From CAZVJA01 sp964626885 (GTDB lineage: Bacteria > Planctomycetota > Planctomycetia > Planctomycetales > Planctomycetaceae), in NCBI GenBank assembly GCA_964626885.1, contig CAZVJA010000026.1:1-37524 (forward strand): a stretch of 37,524 bases of DNA. The letters run 5' to 3'. This document shows positions 22,969 through 32,016 of the stretch, one piece after another (positions within the stretch are counted from its first letter, which is position 1; the number at the start of each line of letters is the position of its first letter). The position numbers and the translations under genes are program-made. The notes under the pieces were generated by a model. That model saw only the letters and a list, made by a program, of their open reading frames with translations, had not been told where the DNA came from and did not search any database.

Positions 22969-24149
22969 CAGCCCCCCGCCGCGCAGAATCGGTAATAGAC
23001 TTCGGCCGCCTGCTCAAGTTCGGCCAGTGAGATCCATTCATCCTTCGTATGCGCTTGCGCGATCGAGCCGGGACCGAACACAACCGACGGCACTCCAGCC
23101 GCGCTAATCCGTGACGCATGTGTGCCGTACATCACGCCGACTTTCTTGTGCGGACCGGCGACGGCAGTGATTTGTTCCAGCAGCCGGTCAGCGACCGCTC
23201 CATTGAATTCATCTGAGAGCGACGCACCGGTGATCCACGGCGGCAGAAACTCCGGTTCGAAGTCGAGCCGTTCCTGCAAAAAGTCTTTCACCTGTCGGAT
23301 CACTTCCACCCCGTTTTCTCCGGGAATTACCCGGCGGTCGATCTCGATCGTACATTCATCGGGGACCGTGTTGACGCTGATTCCACCTTGAATGAGCCCA
23401 ACACTTAAAGTGGCCGGCCCGCACAAAGGATGCGCGGGGACCATTTCCGGCAGGCGCTCCGCGAACTCCTCGAGACAGGTGACGACGCGCGCCATGCGGT
23501 AAATCGCGTTCAGTCCGTCGGAAGGGCGGGAACTGTGACAGGCTCGCCCGGCGGTGCGAATCTTCCATCGCGTTGCGCCGCGATGTGCGACGACGACATC
23601 CAAGTCGGTTGGCTCCGCGACAATCGCGGCATCGGGCTGTTTGGAACAGATCGGCGACTGTCGGGCGGGGTTGCACCAGAGTTCGACAAGATCCGAGACG
23701 CCGAGAATCGTCGATTCCTCGTCGCAGGTGCAGGACATCAACACATTGGCGGAGTTCGCTGGTCGTTCTTGCACCAGCCGGGCGAACGACGCGAGCATGG
23801 CAGCCATGCCCCCTTTGACGTCGCAGGCACCCCGGCCGTACATCCGGCCATCGCGGACAGTTGGCTCGAAGGGAGGAATCGTCATGCCATCGACCGGCAC
23901 GGTGTCCTGATGAGCGTCGAGCAGGATCGTCGGGCTGTCGGTTCCGCCGGGGGAATCGTAACGGGCGAGCACGTTGGCCCGGCCCGGAACGACTTCGACC
24001 GCTTCCCACGCAACACCGAGCTTGGCGAAGAACTCGCTGAGGTATTGGGTCACCTGTCCTTCGAAGAACTCCGGGCCGGAGACGGATCGCCCCATGGGGT
24101 TGACGCTCGGAAGGGCAATCAATTTCGCGAGGATTTCGGCGGGGTCCAC
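22968..24149 (-). CDS. M20-family metallopeptidase (ArgE/DapE/carboxypeptidase G2 group)
   Basis: 393 residues. Dizinc-site motifs are visible: LLDAHQDTVPV with His80 and Asp82, YGRGACDVKGG with the bridging Asp110, TCDEES with the catalytic glutamate at 144 and metal glutamate at 145, and FGPGSIAQAHTKDEW with the C-terminal histidine. A dimerisation domain (about 188-300) contains CHSSRPSDGLNAI. These cytoplasmic enzymes remove acyl or amino-acid groups (acetylornithine, succinyl-diaminopimelate or dipeptide substrates); the exact substrate is not clear. The start is GTG at 24147-24149 and lacks a strong ribosome site. It is translationally coupled to the downstream tRNA-dihydrouridine synthase gene. 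Confidence 0.92.
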   Translation of the reverse strand: MDPAEILAKLIALPSVNPMGRSVSGPEFFEGQVTQYLSEFFAKLGVAWEAVEVVPGRANVLARYDSPGGTDSPTILLDAHQDTVPVDGMTIPPFEPTVRDGRMYGRGACDVKGGMAAMLASFARLVQERPANSANVLMSCTCDEESTILGVSDLVELWCNPARQSPICSKQPDAAIVAEPTDLDVVVAHRGATRWKIRTAGRACHSSRPSDGLNAIYRMARVVTCLEEFAERLPEMVPAHPLCGPATLSVGLIQGGISVNTVPDECTIEIDRRVIPGENGVEVIRQVKDFLQERLDFEPEFLPPWITGASLSDEFNGAVADRLLEQITAVAGPHKKVGVMYGTHASRISAAGVPSVVFGPGSIAQAHTKDEWISLAELEQAAEVYYRFCAAGG

Positions 24150-24394
24150 GGATTTGGGCCAGGTTGAAAGGAAAACGGCAGAACGACCATAAAGCGGATT
24201 CGTTCCCTTGTATGCCGTTTTTTGATCGAAATCAACGGCGCCTGATCAGCAGCAGTAGTGACATCCCGCGGGGACAACCTCTGGGGAAAACAGGATGAAC
24301 CTGTCGTTTGCCGTTGATTGCCGGTATTCTTAGCGAACCACACGAGTCGGTTCAAAGCGATAATACGAGGCGTTCTCGGGGAGCCCGGTCACGG

Positions 24395-25303
24395 ATGGAA
24401 GGTGCCTCTCTCTTCTGGAAGACGGTGATTGCGCTCGGTTTCGGGACCGGCGGAGTTTACCTGTTGTTGCCCCGTTGCGATCGAACTTTGGCGCCGCGGC
24501 TGAGACAATCGCTGGGAGTCGTCCTTGTGATGGCGTTGACCGTGCTGGCGGTTGTTGTGGGGAGAGCCGCTGCTGCATCGGAGGAATCATCCACCCTCAA
24601 GTCTGCCCCACTGACGTTGCTGTTGTCTCTAGCGGCTGTCAGTGCAGCATGCGCAACTTTCACCGTTGTATCTGAACATCCGCGACGAAGCGCTATTTCC
24701 TTCTCCCTCTTGCATCTGCTGAATGCCGGACTGTTTGCACTTTGCCATGCTTGGCAGGGGGCCGTTGCGATACTCGCGATGGGATTGGCGGCCGGCGGGT
24801 ATGCGTTATGGCGGGCTGCCGGGAGCGCGAGTCCGGAATTGTCGCGCTTTCAACAGAATGACCATACGAGTACCGATCCCAGCGCCGACGAAAGCCTGCC
24901 CGGTCGCGAACCATTGCTGGCCTGTGCGGCCGCCGGGTTGTTTTCGGTGGCGATGTCGTGGGTTTTCGCGGAGCATCTTGCATTACACTTTCTCTCTTTA
25001 TACGGCGTGATTGTTTTCGCGGTCGGCGTCGTCGGTTTCGTGACACGGGACAGCCTTTTTGCTATGGCGGTGTCGTGGAGTGTCGCGATTCAAGGATGTT
25101 TGTTGACGCTTGCCGGCTTCCTTCAAGCTCCAGACCAAGAGCAGGGAGATAACTTCGCGTTCTTAGTGCTGATCGTCACGGGAATTGAGGGGGTTGCAGC
25201 ATTGGTACTCCTGCGATTTGCTGAGAGTTCCGATTCGAGTGTTCACGAGAGGGGCGAGAACATGGGCATTTCGGGGTCCACCGCGAAGGAGCGGCATGGA
25301 TAA
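24395..25303 (+). CDS. Complex I membrane subunits NuoJ and NuoK fused in one protein
   Basis: 302 residues from the ATG at 24395. The NuoJ-like half (about 1-142) contains SEHPRRSAISFSLLHLLNAG, matching the NPxxSALxLxxxxLxxA segment. A polar linker (about 143-170) joins it to a NuoK-like half (about 175-276) with GVVGFVTRDSLFAMAVSW and VTGIEGVAALVLLRF. In NuoK two buried glutamates carry protons: the second is kept as Glu265, but the first (in RxxxxMxxGLE) aligns with Trp228. The conserved NuoJ tyrosine region is also altered (LAMGLAAGG). The gene opens a tight cluster with NuoL-, NuoM- and NuoN-like genes and overlaps NuoL by eight bases. NuoA-I are absent from the window. Confidence 0.78.
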   Translation: MEGASLFWKTVIALGFGTGGVYLLLPRCDRTLAPRLRQSLGVVLVMALTVLAVVVGRAAAASEESSTLKSAPLTLLLSLAAVSAACATFTVVSEHPRRSAISFSLLHLLNAGLFALCHAWQGAVAILAMGLAAGGYALWRAAGSASPELSRFQQNDHTSTDPSADESLPGREPLLACAAAGLFSVAMSWVFAEHLALHFLSLYGVIVFAVGVVGFVTRDSLFAMAVSWSVAIQGCLLTLAGFLQAPDQEQGDNFAFLVLIVTGIEGVAALVLLRFAESSDSSVHERGENMGISGSTAKERHG

Positions 25304-27296
25304 CATTCTTTCCCTTTCCACTGCCTTGATTCCATTGGCCCCTTTGGTTGCGGGAGTCATCTCACTCATCGCGGCTGCCTGCGGATTGCGTTGGTCGAGG
25401 TCGTCATGGCCGGGAGCCGTGGGTAGCGGAGTTTCTTGTGCGGCGGCGGCGGTTGCCTTGTGGAGATTACTGAGCGATCCGTTAGGAACGGAACATTCCT
25501 GGGAATGGGCGAACTGGCTCAGCGTTGGCGGTCCGTTTTCAATCAGCATTTCGCTGGGAGTTCGAATTGACGAACTGTCCGCGATGATGCTGGCAGCCAT
25601 GATGTTGGTTGCTTCCGTGGGAATGGCGATGGGAGTGACCAATTCGCGATCGGACTCGGATTCGGATTCGGAATGGTCGCCGCTCGCGGCTCCGTTCGTA
25701 ATATTTGGGGGGGCGATGGTGATTCTCTCTCCGAATTTGCTGCAGCTCATTTTCTTCTGGCAATTCACCGCGTTCGTGACATTTGCCGTGGCAGCCGACC
25801 AGCAGGAGAACTCTCAGTCGGCCGCTGCGTCTCGCAAGGCTTTTCTCATCGGCCGGCTGGGAGATATTCCGTTGGTGTTTGGATTCCTCCTGTTCTGGTT
25901 TCATTTTGGTTCGCCGAACTGGTTGGATGTTTTGGCAAAACAGTTTGCAGCTGAAGGCGATCCGGAAAAGCTGCAAGCGCTCAGCGCCGTCGGAATTTGC
26001 CTGTTGGGGGGCGTGATGGCCCGCTGTGCCCAGTTTCCCTTGCTCGGCTGGCTGGAAGACTTCGCGGCATCGGCACGACCGTCGGTCTTGTTATGGGAAT
26101 TGATGCTGCTGATGCCGACCGGCGTGTATTTAATTGCGCGCTTCGCCGGTGTCTTCGTAATTTCCGAGGCCCTGCAACTGGCGACGCTCGCGGTCGGAGG
26201 GTTTACCGCGTTTCTGGCAGCGATGTCTGCCGCATCTGCCCCCGATGCACGACGGGCGATCGCATACACTTCAGCCAGTCTCTGCGGATGGGTGCTCCAG
26301 GGATTTGCAGCCGCCGACATTCGAGGGATTGACGCCTCGATCCGATTGCTCCTGCTCTCGATTCTTGGTACGGGAATGTTGATGTGCGGGATCTGTTGTG
26401 GACGTGGCAAACGAGAAGTCACCATCCGTCAGGAGCCGTCATCGGATCGCAGTGTCGGGAAAGCTGCAAACAACACCGTTCCGAGAGGGGCGTCGTTGAC
26501 TAAATGGTTGATGTCCCTTGGGGTGCTGCTGATGGTGACAGGCTGTTGGGGTCAAAGCGCGATCTTAACCTCGCTTTGGGAAGCTGCCGGATCAACCTCA
26601 CGCTCCGCCGATTCACTCTGGCTGATCAACGTCGAGAGAAAAATATTACTCGTTTCCTTGCTGTGTCTTGATACGGTTGCCCTGTTCCTTTTGGCATTGG
26701 GTATCTTCCGCGCTATCTTCATGATGTCGTTCGCTGGGGATGCTTCGGAGCCGGGATTCGTACCGACCGCACATGGACGTTTTGCCGTCGTGGGACTGAC
26801 GGCATTGATCGCGGCGGCTGCGTTGCTGAGCCCGTTGGGGATACCTGGGTGGCAGGTCATCGAACGGATTTCGGAACGTGCCTGGCCTCAATTTGGCAGC
26901 GCACCTGCGGCAGACCTGTATTCCGTTGGATTCGGACTGCCGCCGGCGCTGATGGGTGTTGTGACGGCGTGGATGCTCTTCGGTCCGGGTGCGCAACAGC
27001 GCCCAAGTGGACAGGTGCTGTTTCGTCCTTTTGTGCGTTGGAGCCGTAGCAGGTACTTCTTGGATGATTTTTTCTTTCTCTTTCTGGAACTGCCGATTCG
27101 TGGGCTTGCGCAGTTCAGCCGATTCATCGATTGGTTTCTCATCGACGGGTTGATCGTGCAGATTCCCGCGCGATTCCCAGCCGATGTGGCTAAGCTCGCT
27201 CGGCCATTGCAGCAGGGGTCAGCCCAGTTTTACGCTCTGGGGATATTTGTGGCGGCGGCCGTGCTATTGGCGGCGATGTTGTGGCTCCGGGGTTGA
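25296..27296 (+). CDS. NuoL-like complex I antiporter subunit, key charged residues replaced
   Basis: 666 residues from the ATG at 25296 (AAGGAG upstream). Many transmembrane helices are present. The C-terminal stretch RYFLDDFFFL ... RPLQQGSAQFYALG is typical of the NuoL end (lateral helix and last membrane helix). Charged residues of the proton channel are substituted: the glutamate of FVGWEG is Gln156 (FFWQFTAF), the lysine of GKSAQxPL is Arg243 (ARCAQFPL), the histidine of ALIHAATM is lost near Trp267, and the lysine of GFFSKDEI is Gln420 (GCWGQSAI). A cytoplasmic loop near 114-126 holds an Asp-Ser repeat, and another charged loop is at 369-402. NuoL normally pumps protons in the membrane arm; here pumping looks impaired or altered. 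Confidence 0.85.
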   Translation: MDNILSLSTALIPLAPLVAGVISLIAAACGLRWSRSSWPGAVGSGVSCAAAAVALWRLLSDPLGTEHSWEWANWLSVGGPFSISISLGVRIDELSAMMLAAMMLVASVGMAMGVTNSRSDSDSDSEWSPLAAPFVIFGGAMVILSPNLLQLIFFWQFTAFVTFAVAADQQENSQSAAASRKAFLIGRLGDIPLVFGFLLFWFHFGSPNWLDVLAKQFAAEGDPEKLQALSAVGICLLGGVMARCAQFPLLGWLEDFAASARPSVLLWELMLLMPTGVYLIARFAGVFVISEALQLATLAVGGFTAFLAAMSAASAPDARRAIAYTSASLCGWVLQGFAAADIRGIDASIRLLLLSILGTGMLMCGICCGRGKREVTIRQEPSSDRSVGKAANNTVPRGASLTKWLMSLGVLLMVTGCWGQSAILTSLWEAAGSTSRSADSLWLINVERKILLVSLLCLDTVALFLLALGIFRAIFMMSFAGDASEPGFVPTAHGRFAVVGLTALIAAAALLSPLGIPGWQVIERISERAWPQFGSAPAADLYSVGFGLPPALMGVVTAWMLFGPGAQQRPSGQVLFRPFVRWSRSRYFLDDFFFLFLELPIRGLAQFSRFIDWFLIDGLIVQIPARFPADVAKLARPLQQGSAQFYALGIFVAAAVLLAAMLWLRG

Positions 27297-27297
27297 T

Positions 27298-29109
27298 ATG
27301 CAGGCGTATCATCAGGCGCTGACGCAAAACATCCCGTTACTGCTATTTCTGGTTCCGATTTTCGGCGCTGGCGTGGTTGCCCTATCTTCCGGATGGGGTG
27401 TTCGTGTCGTTCGACGGTTGGTGCTGATCAACGTGCTGCTTACTCTCGCATTGGCCGGCCTGCTGGTGGTGAGTTACGACCGTGATCGTGCCGCCGACCG
27501 CAACGTTCCCGAACCTCTGCAGATGGTGAGCAGCTTCCGCTGGGTTGCGGAATTTCGATCGATGAAGGACTCAAAAGAAGAGGGAAGCAAGGCGATAGTC
27601 GCCGGTGGGCAGCGGGAAATTGTCGGACCTGATATTCGTCTTGCGGTCGGCGTCGACGGATTAAGCCTCTGGCTGATCGTCCTCACACCGGTGCTGATGT
27701 TGCCGGCGGTACTGGCAGGGCGAGACGTAGATCGCAAACAGCCTGCAACGTTTTACTCATTAATCCTTCTGCTGGAAGCGTCGATGATCGGCGTATTCGC
27801 GGCACTCGATGTGGTATTCTTTGTCATCTGCCTGGAAGCCAGCGAGCTGTTTCTGTTCTTCCTGATTGGAAGTTGGGGAGCATACGACCGTCGGCGTGTC
27901 TTGCGCAAATTTCTTGTGTGCAATATCGTTGGCAGTTTGTTGATATTGCTGGGCTTGATGGGAATCGTGATCTCCCACTTCTGGATGACCGGTTCCACTC
28001 AATCGGACGGCTCGACGACCGGGCAACTGACGTTTTCCATTCCCCGGCTTGTGCAGGAAATTCCGCTGGCGATATTCCGCGACGGCGCGGCGGAGACGCA
28101 TTGGAAAAACGTTGGTTCATGGATCTTTCTGACACTGCTCCTCGGGTTCGCCATCAAGTTGCCGGCGGTTCCCTTCCATACCTGGATGCCCGAAACGAAC
28201 AACGAAGCCCCAGCGGCCGTCAGCATGTTATTTGTGGGAGTGATACTGAAGGTTGGCGGGTACGGTTTTTTGCGAATCATGCTGCCGCTGTTTCCCGAGA
28301 TCCTTTCCCACGCGTCCGGGTTTCTGCAGACGACGGCGGTTTGCGGCCTGATCTTTTCCGGGTTGCTCACGCTCGGCCAGGACGACGTCAAAAAGGTGAC
28401 CACGTATGCCGGGATCGCACAGCTTGCGCTTTGTGCAGCGGCGACTGTTTCCGTCAGTGCGGTTGGAGTTCTCGGCGGACTATTGCAACTCGTCAGTCAT
28501 GGGCTGGCAGCGGGCGGATTGCTGTTTCTGGTTGGAGTTCTCGACCGTCACTACAAGACGCGCGACATAGAAGCTTTCAGCGGGCTCGCGCGAAAGTATC
28601 CCATACTGGCCTTCTTCCTGGCGTTCTTCACATTGTCGCTCATCGGCATTCCGGGCCTTGGCGGCTTTCCAGGTGAGTGGATGTTGTTGATGGGTGTGTT
28701 TCAAGGGGACCCCGGAGGATTGTTTGCCGCGCTTGCGGGAATGCTGCTGGTCGCGTGGGCACTCGTCTGGATGTTGCAGCGGATGCTGCTTGGCCAACTG
28801 CGTGAACCGAGCTACGCGGCGAATCTTGTCGCGAGGAATAGCGCGTTGGAACAGACGACAATGCTTCCACGAGACTTACCCATCCAGGAACTGCTTGCCC
28901 TCGCGCCGGTGGGGGTGATGTTATTGGGAATTGGGCTTTGCCCGAACTTTTTCCTCAGTCGAATGGAACCATCGGTCACGAAGATCATGAAGGATTACGA
29001 CCACGAGAATCCCGTTGAACAGGGGAGTCGGTTTCTCGGTAGAGAGCGCCGAACAGCCGCGCTCAACAACGATTTTGATAGGCGCCGCTTGGCGGCACGC
29101 GAAGATTGA
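27298..29109 (+). CDS. NuoM-like complex I antiporter subunit, intact proton-channel residues
   Basis: 603 residues from the ATG at 27298, one base after the NuoL stop. All NuoM channel residues are present: Glu180 in the helix before FFLIGSWG, Lys287 in GFAIKLPAVPFHTWMPE, Lys318 in VILKVGGYG, His401 in VSHGLAAGG and Glu460 in GIPGLGGFPGEW. The VEAP-type motif reads NNEAP (301-305). An insertion of about 40 charged residues lies between the first helices (about 82-115). It should act as a proton-translocating antiporter-like subunit in the membrane. The contrast with its degenerate NuoL and NuoN neighbours is striking. The C-terminal ~50 residues are a charged tail. Confidence 0.9.
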   Translation: MQAYHQALTQNIPLLLFLVPIFGAGVVALSSGWGVRVVRRLVLINVLLTLALAGLLVVSYDRDRAADRNVPEPLQMVSSFRWVAEFRSMKDSKEEGSKAIVAGGQREIVGPDIRLAVGVDGLSLWLIVLTPVLMLPAVLAGRDVDRKQPATFYSLILLLEASMIGVFAALDVVFFVICLEASELFLFFLIGSWGAYDRRRVLRKFLVCNIVGSLLILLGLMGIVISHFWMTGSTQSDGSTTGQLTFSIPRLVQEIPLAIFRDGAAETHWKNVGSWIFLTLLLGFAIKLPAVPFHTWMPETNNEAPAAVSMLFVGVILKVGGYGFLRIMLPLFPEILSHASGFLQTTAVCGLIFSGLLTLGQDDVKKVTTYAGIAQLALCAAATVSVSAVGVLGGLLQLVSHGLAAGGLLFLVGVLDRHYKTRDIEAFSGLARKYPILAFFLAFFTLSLIGIPGLGGFPGEWMLLMGVFQGDPGGLFAALAGMLLVAWALVWMLQRMLLGQLREPSYAANLVARNSALEQTTMLPRDLPIQELLALAPVGVMLLGIGLCPNFFLSRMEPSVTKIMKDYDHENPVEQGSRFLGRERRTAALNNDFDRRRLAARED

Positions 29110-29174
29110 TGGGTGTTTGACGAAGGCGGTTCAGGGAAAAATTCGTCGGGAAATTGTCACGCGAAAGGACGAAT

Positions 29175-30845
29175 GTGTCGGCCGAGTCCGTTGTACTGCT
29201 TCCCCATCTGGTGTTGCTGATTGGTGCGGCAATTTGCTTCGCGGGCGGGGGAATTGTCAAACACGCGCGACTCTGGGGGCCATTTTGCCTGCTGATGATA
29301 GCGATCGCCGGCGCGGTCCTGGCACGTGCCGCTCGACTTTCATTCGACCCGGCAGTCTCGCGAATTGTCGATCAAAGTACTCTGGGTGTACTGCTTCAAT
29401 GGGGAGCCTTGGCGCTGGGCGCGTTCTATGTGTTCGTTGCGACCGATACATCAAAATCGATGGCTGTGTCGCCGCGAGTTTTTGGTGCCATCCTACTCGC
29501 GATCTGTGGTTTACTGTTAGCCTGTGTTGCGGGAGAACTGTGGCTGATATTCGCCGCCGTCGAGTTGACGGGTGTGCCAATCAGCGTGATGCTGTACGCC
29601 TCGCGGGCCACTCCCTTATCGAGACAAGTAGCCCGCAAGCATCTGCTAGTGATCTTGTTGTCGTCAGCGCTGTTCTTGCTGGCCATGATTTTGATCTATG
29701 GTGCGACGGGCAGCACCAATCTCGCCGGCATTCGTGAGTCCTGCGTTGCCTCTGCGACGACCACAGAAGCGTGGCAGCCACCCGCATTGATAGGGACAGC
29801 TGGTTTTGTGCTGGTGTTGGCGGCGCTGGGAACTCGCGTCGCGGCGGCTCCATTTCAATTCGGATTCGCGGAATTACTGGATGGAGGATCGTCATGGAAC
29901 GGTGGGGTGCTGATGGCGTTCTCTCAAGCTGTCGGGTTCGTCGTTGTCATTCGTTTGCTTGTGCAAAGTCTACCAGGCTATGAACGCGTCGGTGAATCGG
30001 CCTGTCTTGTGCTCTCCGCGTTTTCGATGACGGCAGGAAGCGCACTGGCGGTCATGCAGTCGAACATTCGGCGGATGCTGGCCTATATGGCGATTGCGAA
30101 CAGCGGGCTGGCGCTGCTGGCGTTGGCGGCCGGTTTCTGGGACGTCTCGACCCCGGACCAGAAATATTCGTCGCTAAAGAATCTCCCCGCGGGAATCGAA
30201 GCATGCTTGTTCCTCCTCGGCAGCACCTGGTTCGCCACCGGCGGATTTGTCGCGGTCTTGGCATATCTTGCTCGGTCGAATCGGCAGGTCGACTACGTGG
30301 AGGATCTGGCGGGAATAACCTCGCGCGAACCACTAGCCGCGGTCTGCGGCGCGGTATGCCTGTTGAGTCTTTCCGGAGTACCACCGCTCCCCGGCTTTTG
30401 GGGAAGGCTATTTGTTTGGGGGGCGTCCCTCGCGGTACATCCTGAACCTGATCGCCAGCATCTGCCGGAGACGAATACCGCCTTTCTCCTGCTTACGATT
30501 CTGTCGATCGCGTGCATGGGGATGCTGGCGGCTGCCTGTATCCGCGTGATCATTGTGGCGTTTTTTGAGGGGCAGGTTGCCCGGCCGGAACCGACTGGAG
30601 GACAACCGGCTCTCGCCGCCGCCGTGCTCGCGACGATGTTGACGGTCGGAATCGGCCTGTTGCCGGGCCCTCTCATCGGATTGTTGCATAGAAATGTTTC
30701 GATGCCGAAACGCTTGGAAACCTCTCCGGCCGCGGTGCAAGTCAATCCGCCAGCGGACCGTACAGTTCGGGTCGACGGAATCGGAACAGAAATTCCGGTT
30801 CGGCGCGGGCTGTTCGCAGATCCTCGGCCCGGAAGTGCGCCATAA
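29175..30845 (+). CDS. NuoN-like complex I antiporter subunit, key lysines replaced
   Basis: 556 residues from the GTG at 29175, chosen for the AAAGGA five to six bases upstream; TTG 29154 is an alternative. The NuoN fold is recognised from MQSNIRRMLAYMAIANSG near residues 294-311, YVEDLAGITSREPL near 374-387 and LLSLSGVPPLPGFWGRLFVW near 396-415. The helix-5 glutamate is kept (Glu130, AAVELTG). The channel lysines are not: the GFKLxxxPFH motif reads GTRVAAAPFQ (Arg221), the SK of the next helix reads SQ (Gln251), and GFxGK reads GFWGR (Arg411). It is the last gene of the Nuo set. Its 3' end overlaps the convergent nitrilase gene by 104 bases. Confidence 0.85.
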   Translation: MSAESVVLLPHLVLLIGAAICFAGGGIVKHARLWGPFCLLMIAIAGAVLARAARLSFDPAVSRIVDQSTLGVLLQWGALALGAFYVFVATDTSKSMAVSPRVFGAILLAICGLLLACVAGELWLIFAAVELTGVPISVMLYASRATPLSRQVARKHLLVILLSSALFLLAMILIYGATGSTNLAGIRESCVASATTTEAWQPPALIGTAGFVLVLAALGTRVAAAPFQFGFAELLDGGSSWNGGVLMAFSQAVGFVVVIRLLVQSLPGYERVGESACLVLSAFSMTAGSALAVMQSNIRRMLAYMAIANSGLALLALAAGFWDVSTPDQKYSSLKNLPAGIEACLFLLGSTWFATGGFVAVLAYLARSNRQVDYVEDLAGITSREPLAAVCGAVCLLSLSGVPPLPGFWGRLFVWGASLAVHPEPDRQHLPETNTAFLLLTILSIACMGMLAAACIRVIIVAFFEGQVARPEPTGGQPALAAAVLATMLTVGIGLLPGPLIGLLHRNVSMPKRLETSPAAVQVNPPADRTVRVDGIGTEIPVRRGLFADPRPGSAP

Positions 30846-31620
30846 GCATCCCCGGTTGACCGGTTTCTGCGGACCATTCCGCAAGCACCTCACCTCGTGG
30901 TCCAACCGCGAGGCCGCCTCCTGGAAAGAACTGTTCCACGCCGGCACATTCGACTCGGCCAACATAGTTGCACGCCAACCCGAAAACGCCGTTTTCGACG
31001 CAACGGGCTCGCAGCGGCGGCTCAGCCCATGCTCGCCAGCCTTGTGGAGTGCAAGGCGGGGGATCTGCCGCGAAGGGAAACAGCACGATTTCAACGTTCT
31101 GTACCGCTAGCAGCCGCGTCGATTCCGGTAACAGGGCATCGAAACAGATATTGATCCCCACGCGGCCAATGGGAGTGTCGACTACCACGGGTGCCTGCCC
31201 ACCGTTGTAAAATGGCATCTCGTACATCGGCACATGCATCTTCCTCCAAGTGCCGAGCAGACCGTTGGGACCAACCAGCACGTGTGTGTTAAACAGCCGA
31301 TTTCCCGCGTCTTCCAGCATTCCCGCAGCGACAAGAATTCCCCGTTTTCCGGCGGTCTCCACCAGCGCATCGACCGCTGGTCCTGGAATTGGCTCGGCCG
31401 TTTGACGTGCCGCCAGAAGCGCGGCGCGCAACCAGCGGTCGTGGTTTTGTAGCGGATGATTCGGCAGGAAACCGGTGACGGAAAGTTCCTGAAACAACAC
31501 GAGCTTTCCACCGGCATCGGCGGCCTTCGCGGCCCATGTGTCGATGCCCCGAAGATTCTCGGTAGTTTCTCCCGGCCGACTGTCCATCGACACCGCCGCC
31601 ACCGGCACGACATCCAACAT
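30742..31620 (-). CDS. Carbon-nitrogen hydrolase (nitrilase superfamily)
   Basis: 292 residues from the ATG at 31618-31620, with AGGGTGG upstream; a GTG at 31626 adds two residues. The catalytic triad is visible: Glu45 in LVLFQELSVTGF, Lys127 in WRKMHVPMYE and Cys159 in GINICFDALLPE. A second conserved glutamate occurs at RAWAEPPLRARCVENG. These cytoplasmic enzymes hydrolyse amides or nitriles (for example N-carbamoylputrescine or beta-ureidopropionate); the exact substrate is unclear. It is convergent with the NuoN-like gene and shares 104 bases with it, so the last 30 or so residues of each are encoded on opposite strands of the same DNA. Confidence 0.9.
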   Translation of the reverse strand: MLDVVPVAAVSMDSRPGETTENLRGIDTWAAKAADAGGKLVLFQELSVTGFLPNHPLQNHDRWLRAALLAARQTAEPIPGPAVDALVETAGKRGILVAAGMLEDAGNRLFNTHVLVGPNGLLGTWRKMHVPMYEMPFYNGGQAPVVVDTPIGRVGINICFDALLPESTRLLAVQNVEIVLFPFAADPPPCTPQGWRAWAEPPLRARCVENGVFGLACNYVGRVECAGVEQFFPGGGLAVGPRGEVLAEWSAETGQPGMLMAHFRAEDLRTARAEPEFLFRFRRPELYGPLAD

Positions 31621-31791
31621 AAACACCCACCCTGCTGAAGAGATTTCGCCGGACTGAATTCAGCCCCGCGAACAGGCCAAGACTCGCGATTTACCGCGCA
31701 TGAAAATCACGATAAGCCGCGCGGCAAGTCCACGTCAACCATGCGTCGGAGGCGCGGGTGAGTGGATGGCATCGGCCATCCCACTTTGATA

Positions 31792-32016
31792 CTAAGCCGG
31801 TCGCCGATACGAGGATGAGTATTTCAACTTGCGATAGATGAAGGAATGCCGGCAGTGGCTGCATTCGATACACGTTCCGAGATCATCCGCTCGAAGAGGA
31901 ATCGTAGAGAGCAATTCCCTGCTCCACGAGTCATCCGGAAGCAGTACTTCCTTCCCACAGAGCGGACAAAAAATGTTTGTCGATAAGCCGCCGGCACCAT
32001 TGGATGAATTTGCCAT
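31792..32016 (-). CDS. Small zinc-ribbon protein of unknown function
   Basis: 74 residues. CPLC at 17-20 and CIECSHC at 49-55 provide two cysteine pairs for a zinc ribbon. An AAGGG about eight bases before the ATG at 32014-32016 supports translation. The C-terminus is basic (YRKLKYSSSYRR), which could contact nucleic acid or a partner, but no function can be assigned. It stands alone on the minus strand, upstream of the nitrilase gene with a 171-base gap. Confidence 0.6.
   Translation of the reverse strand: MANSSNGAGGLSTNIFCPLCGKEVLLPDDSWSRELLSTIPLRADDLGTCIECSHCRHSFIYRKLKYSSSYRRPA

Noticed and set aside
25650..25680. Hexanucleotide-like repeat (GAYTCG) as a mobile or variable repeat
   Set aside because: It encodes an Asp-Ser repeat in a cytoplasmic loop of the NuoL-like protein and is too short to call a separate element.
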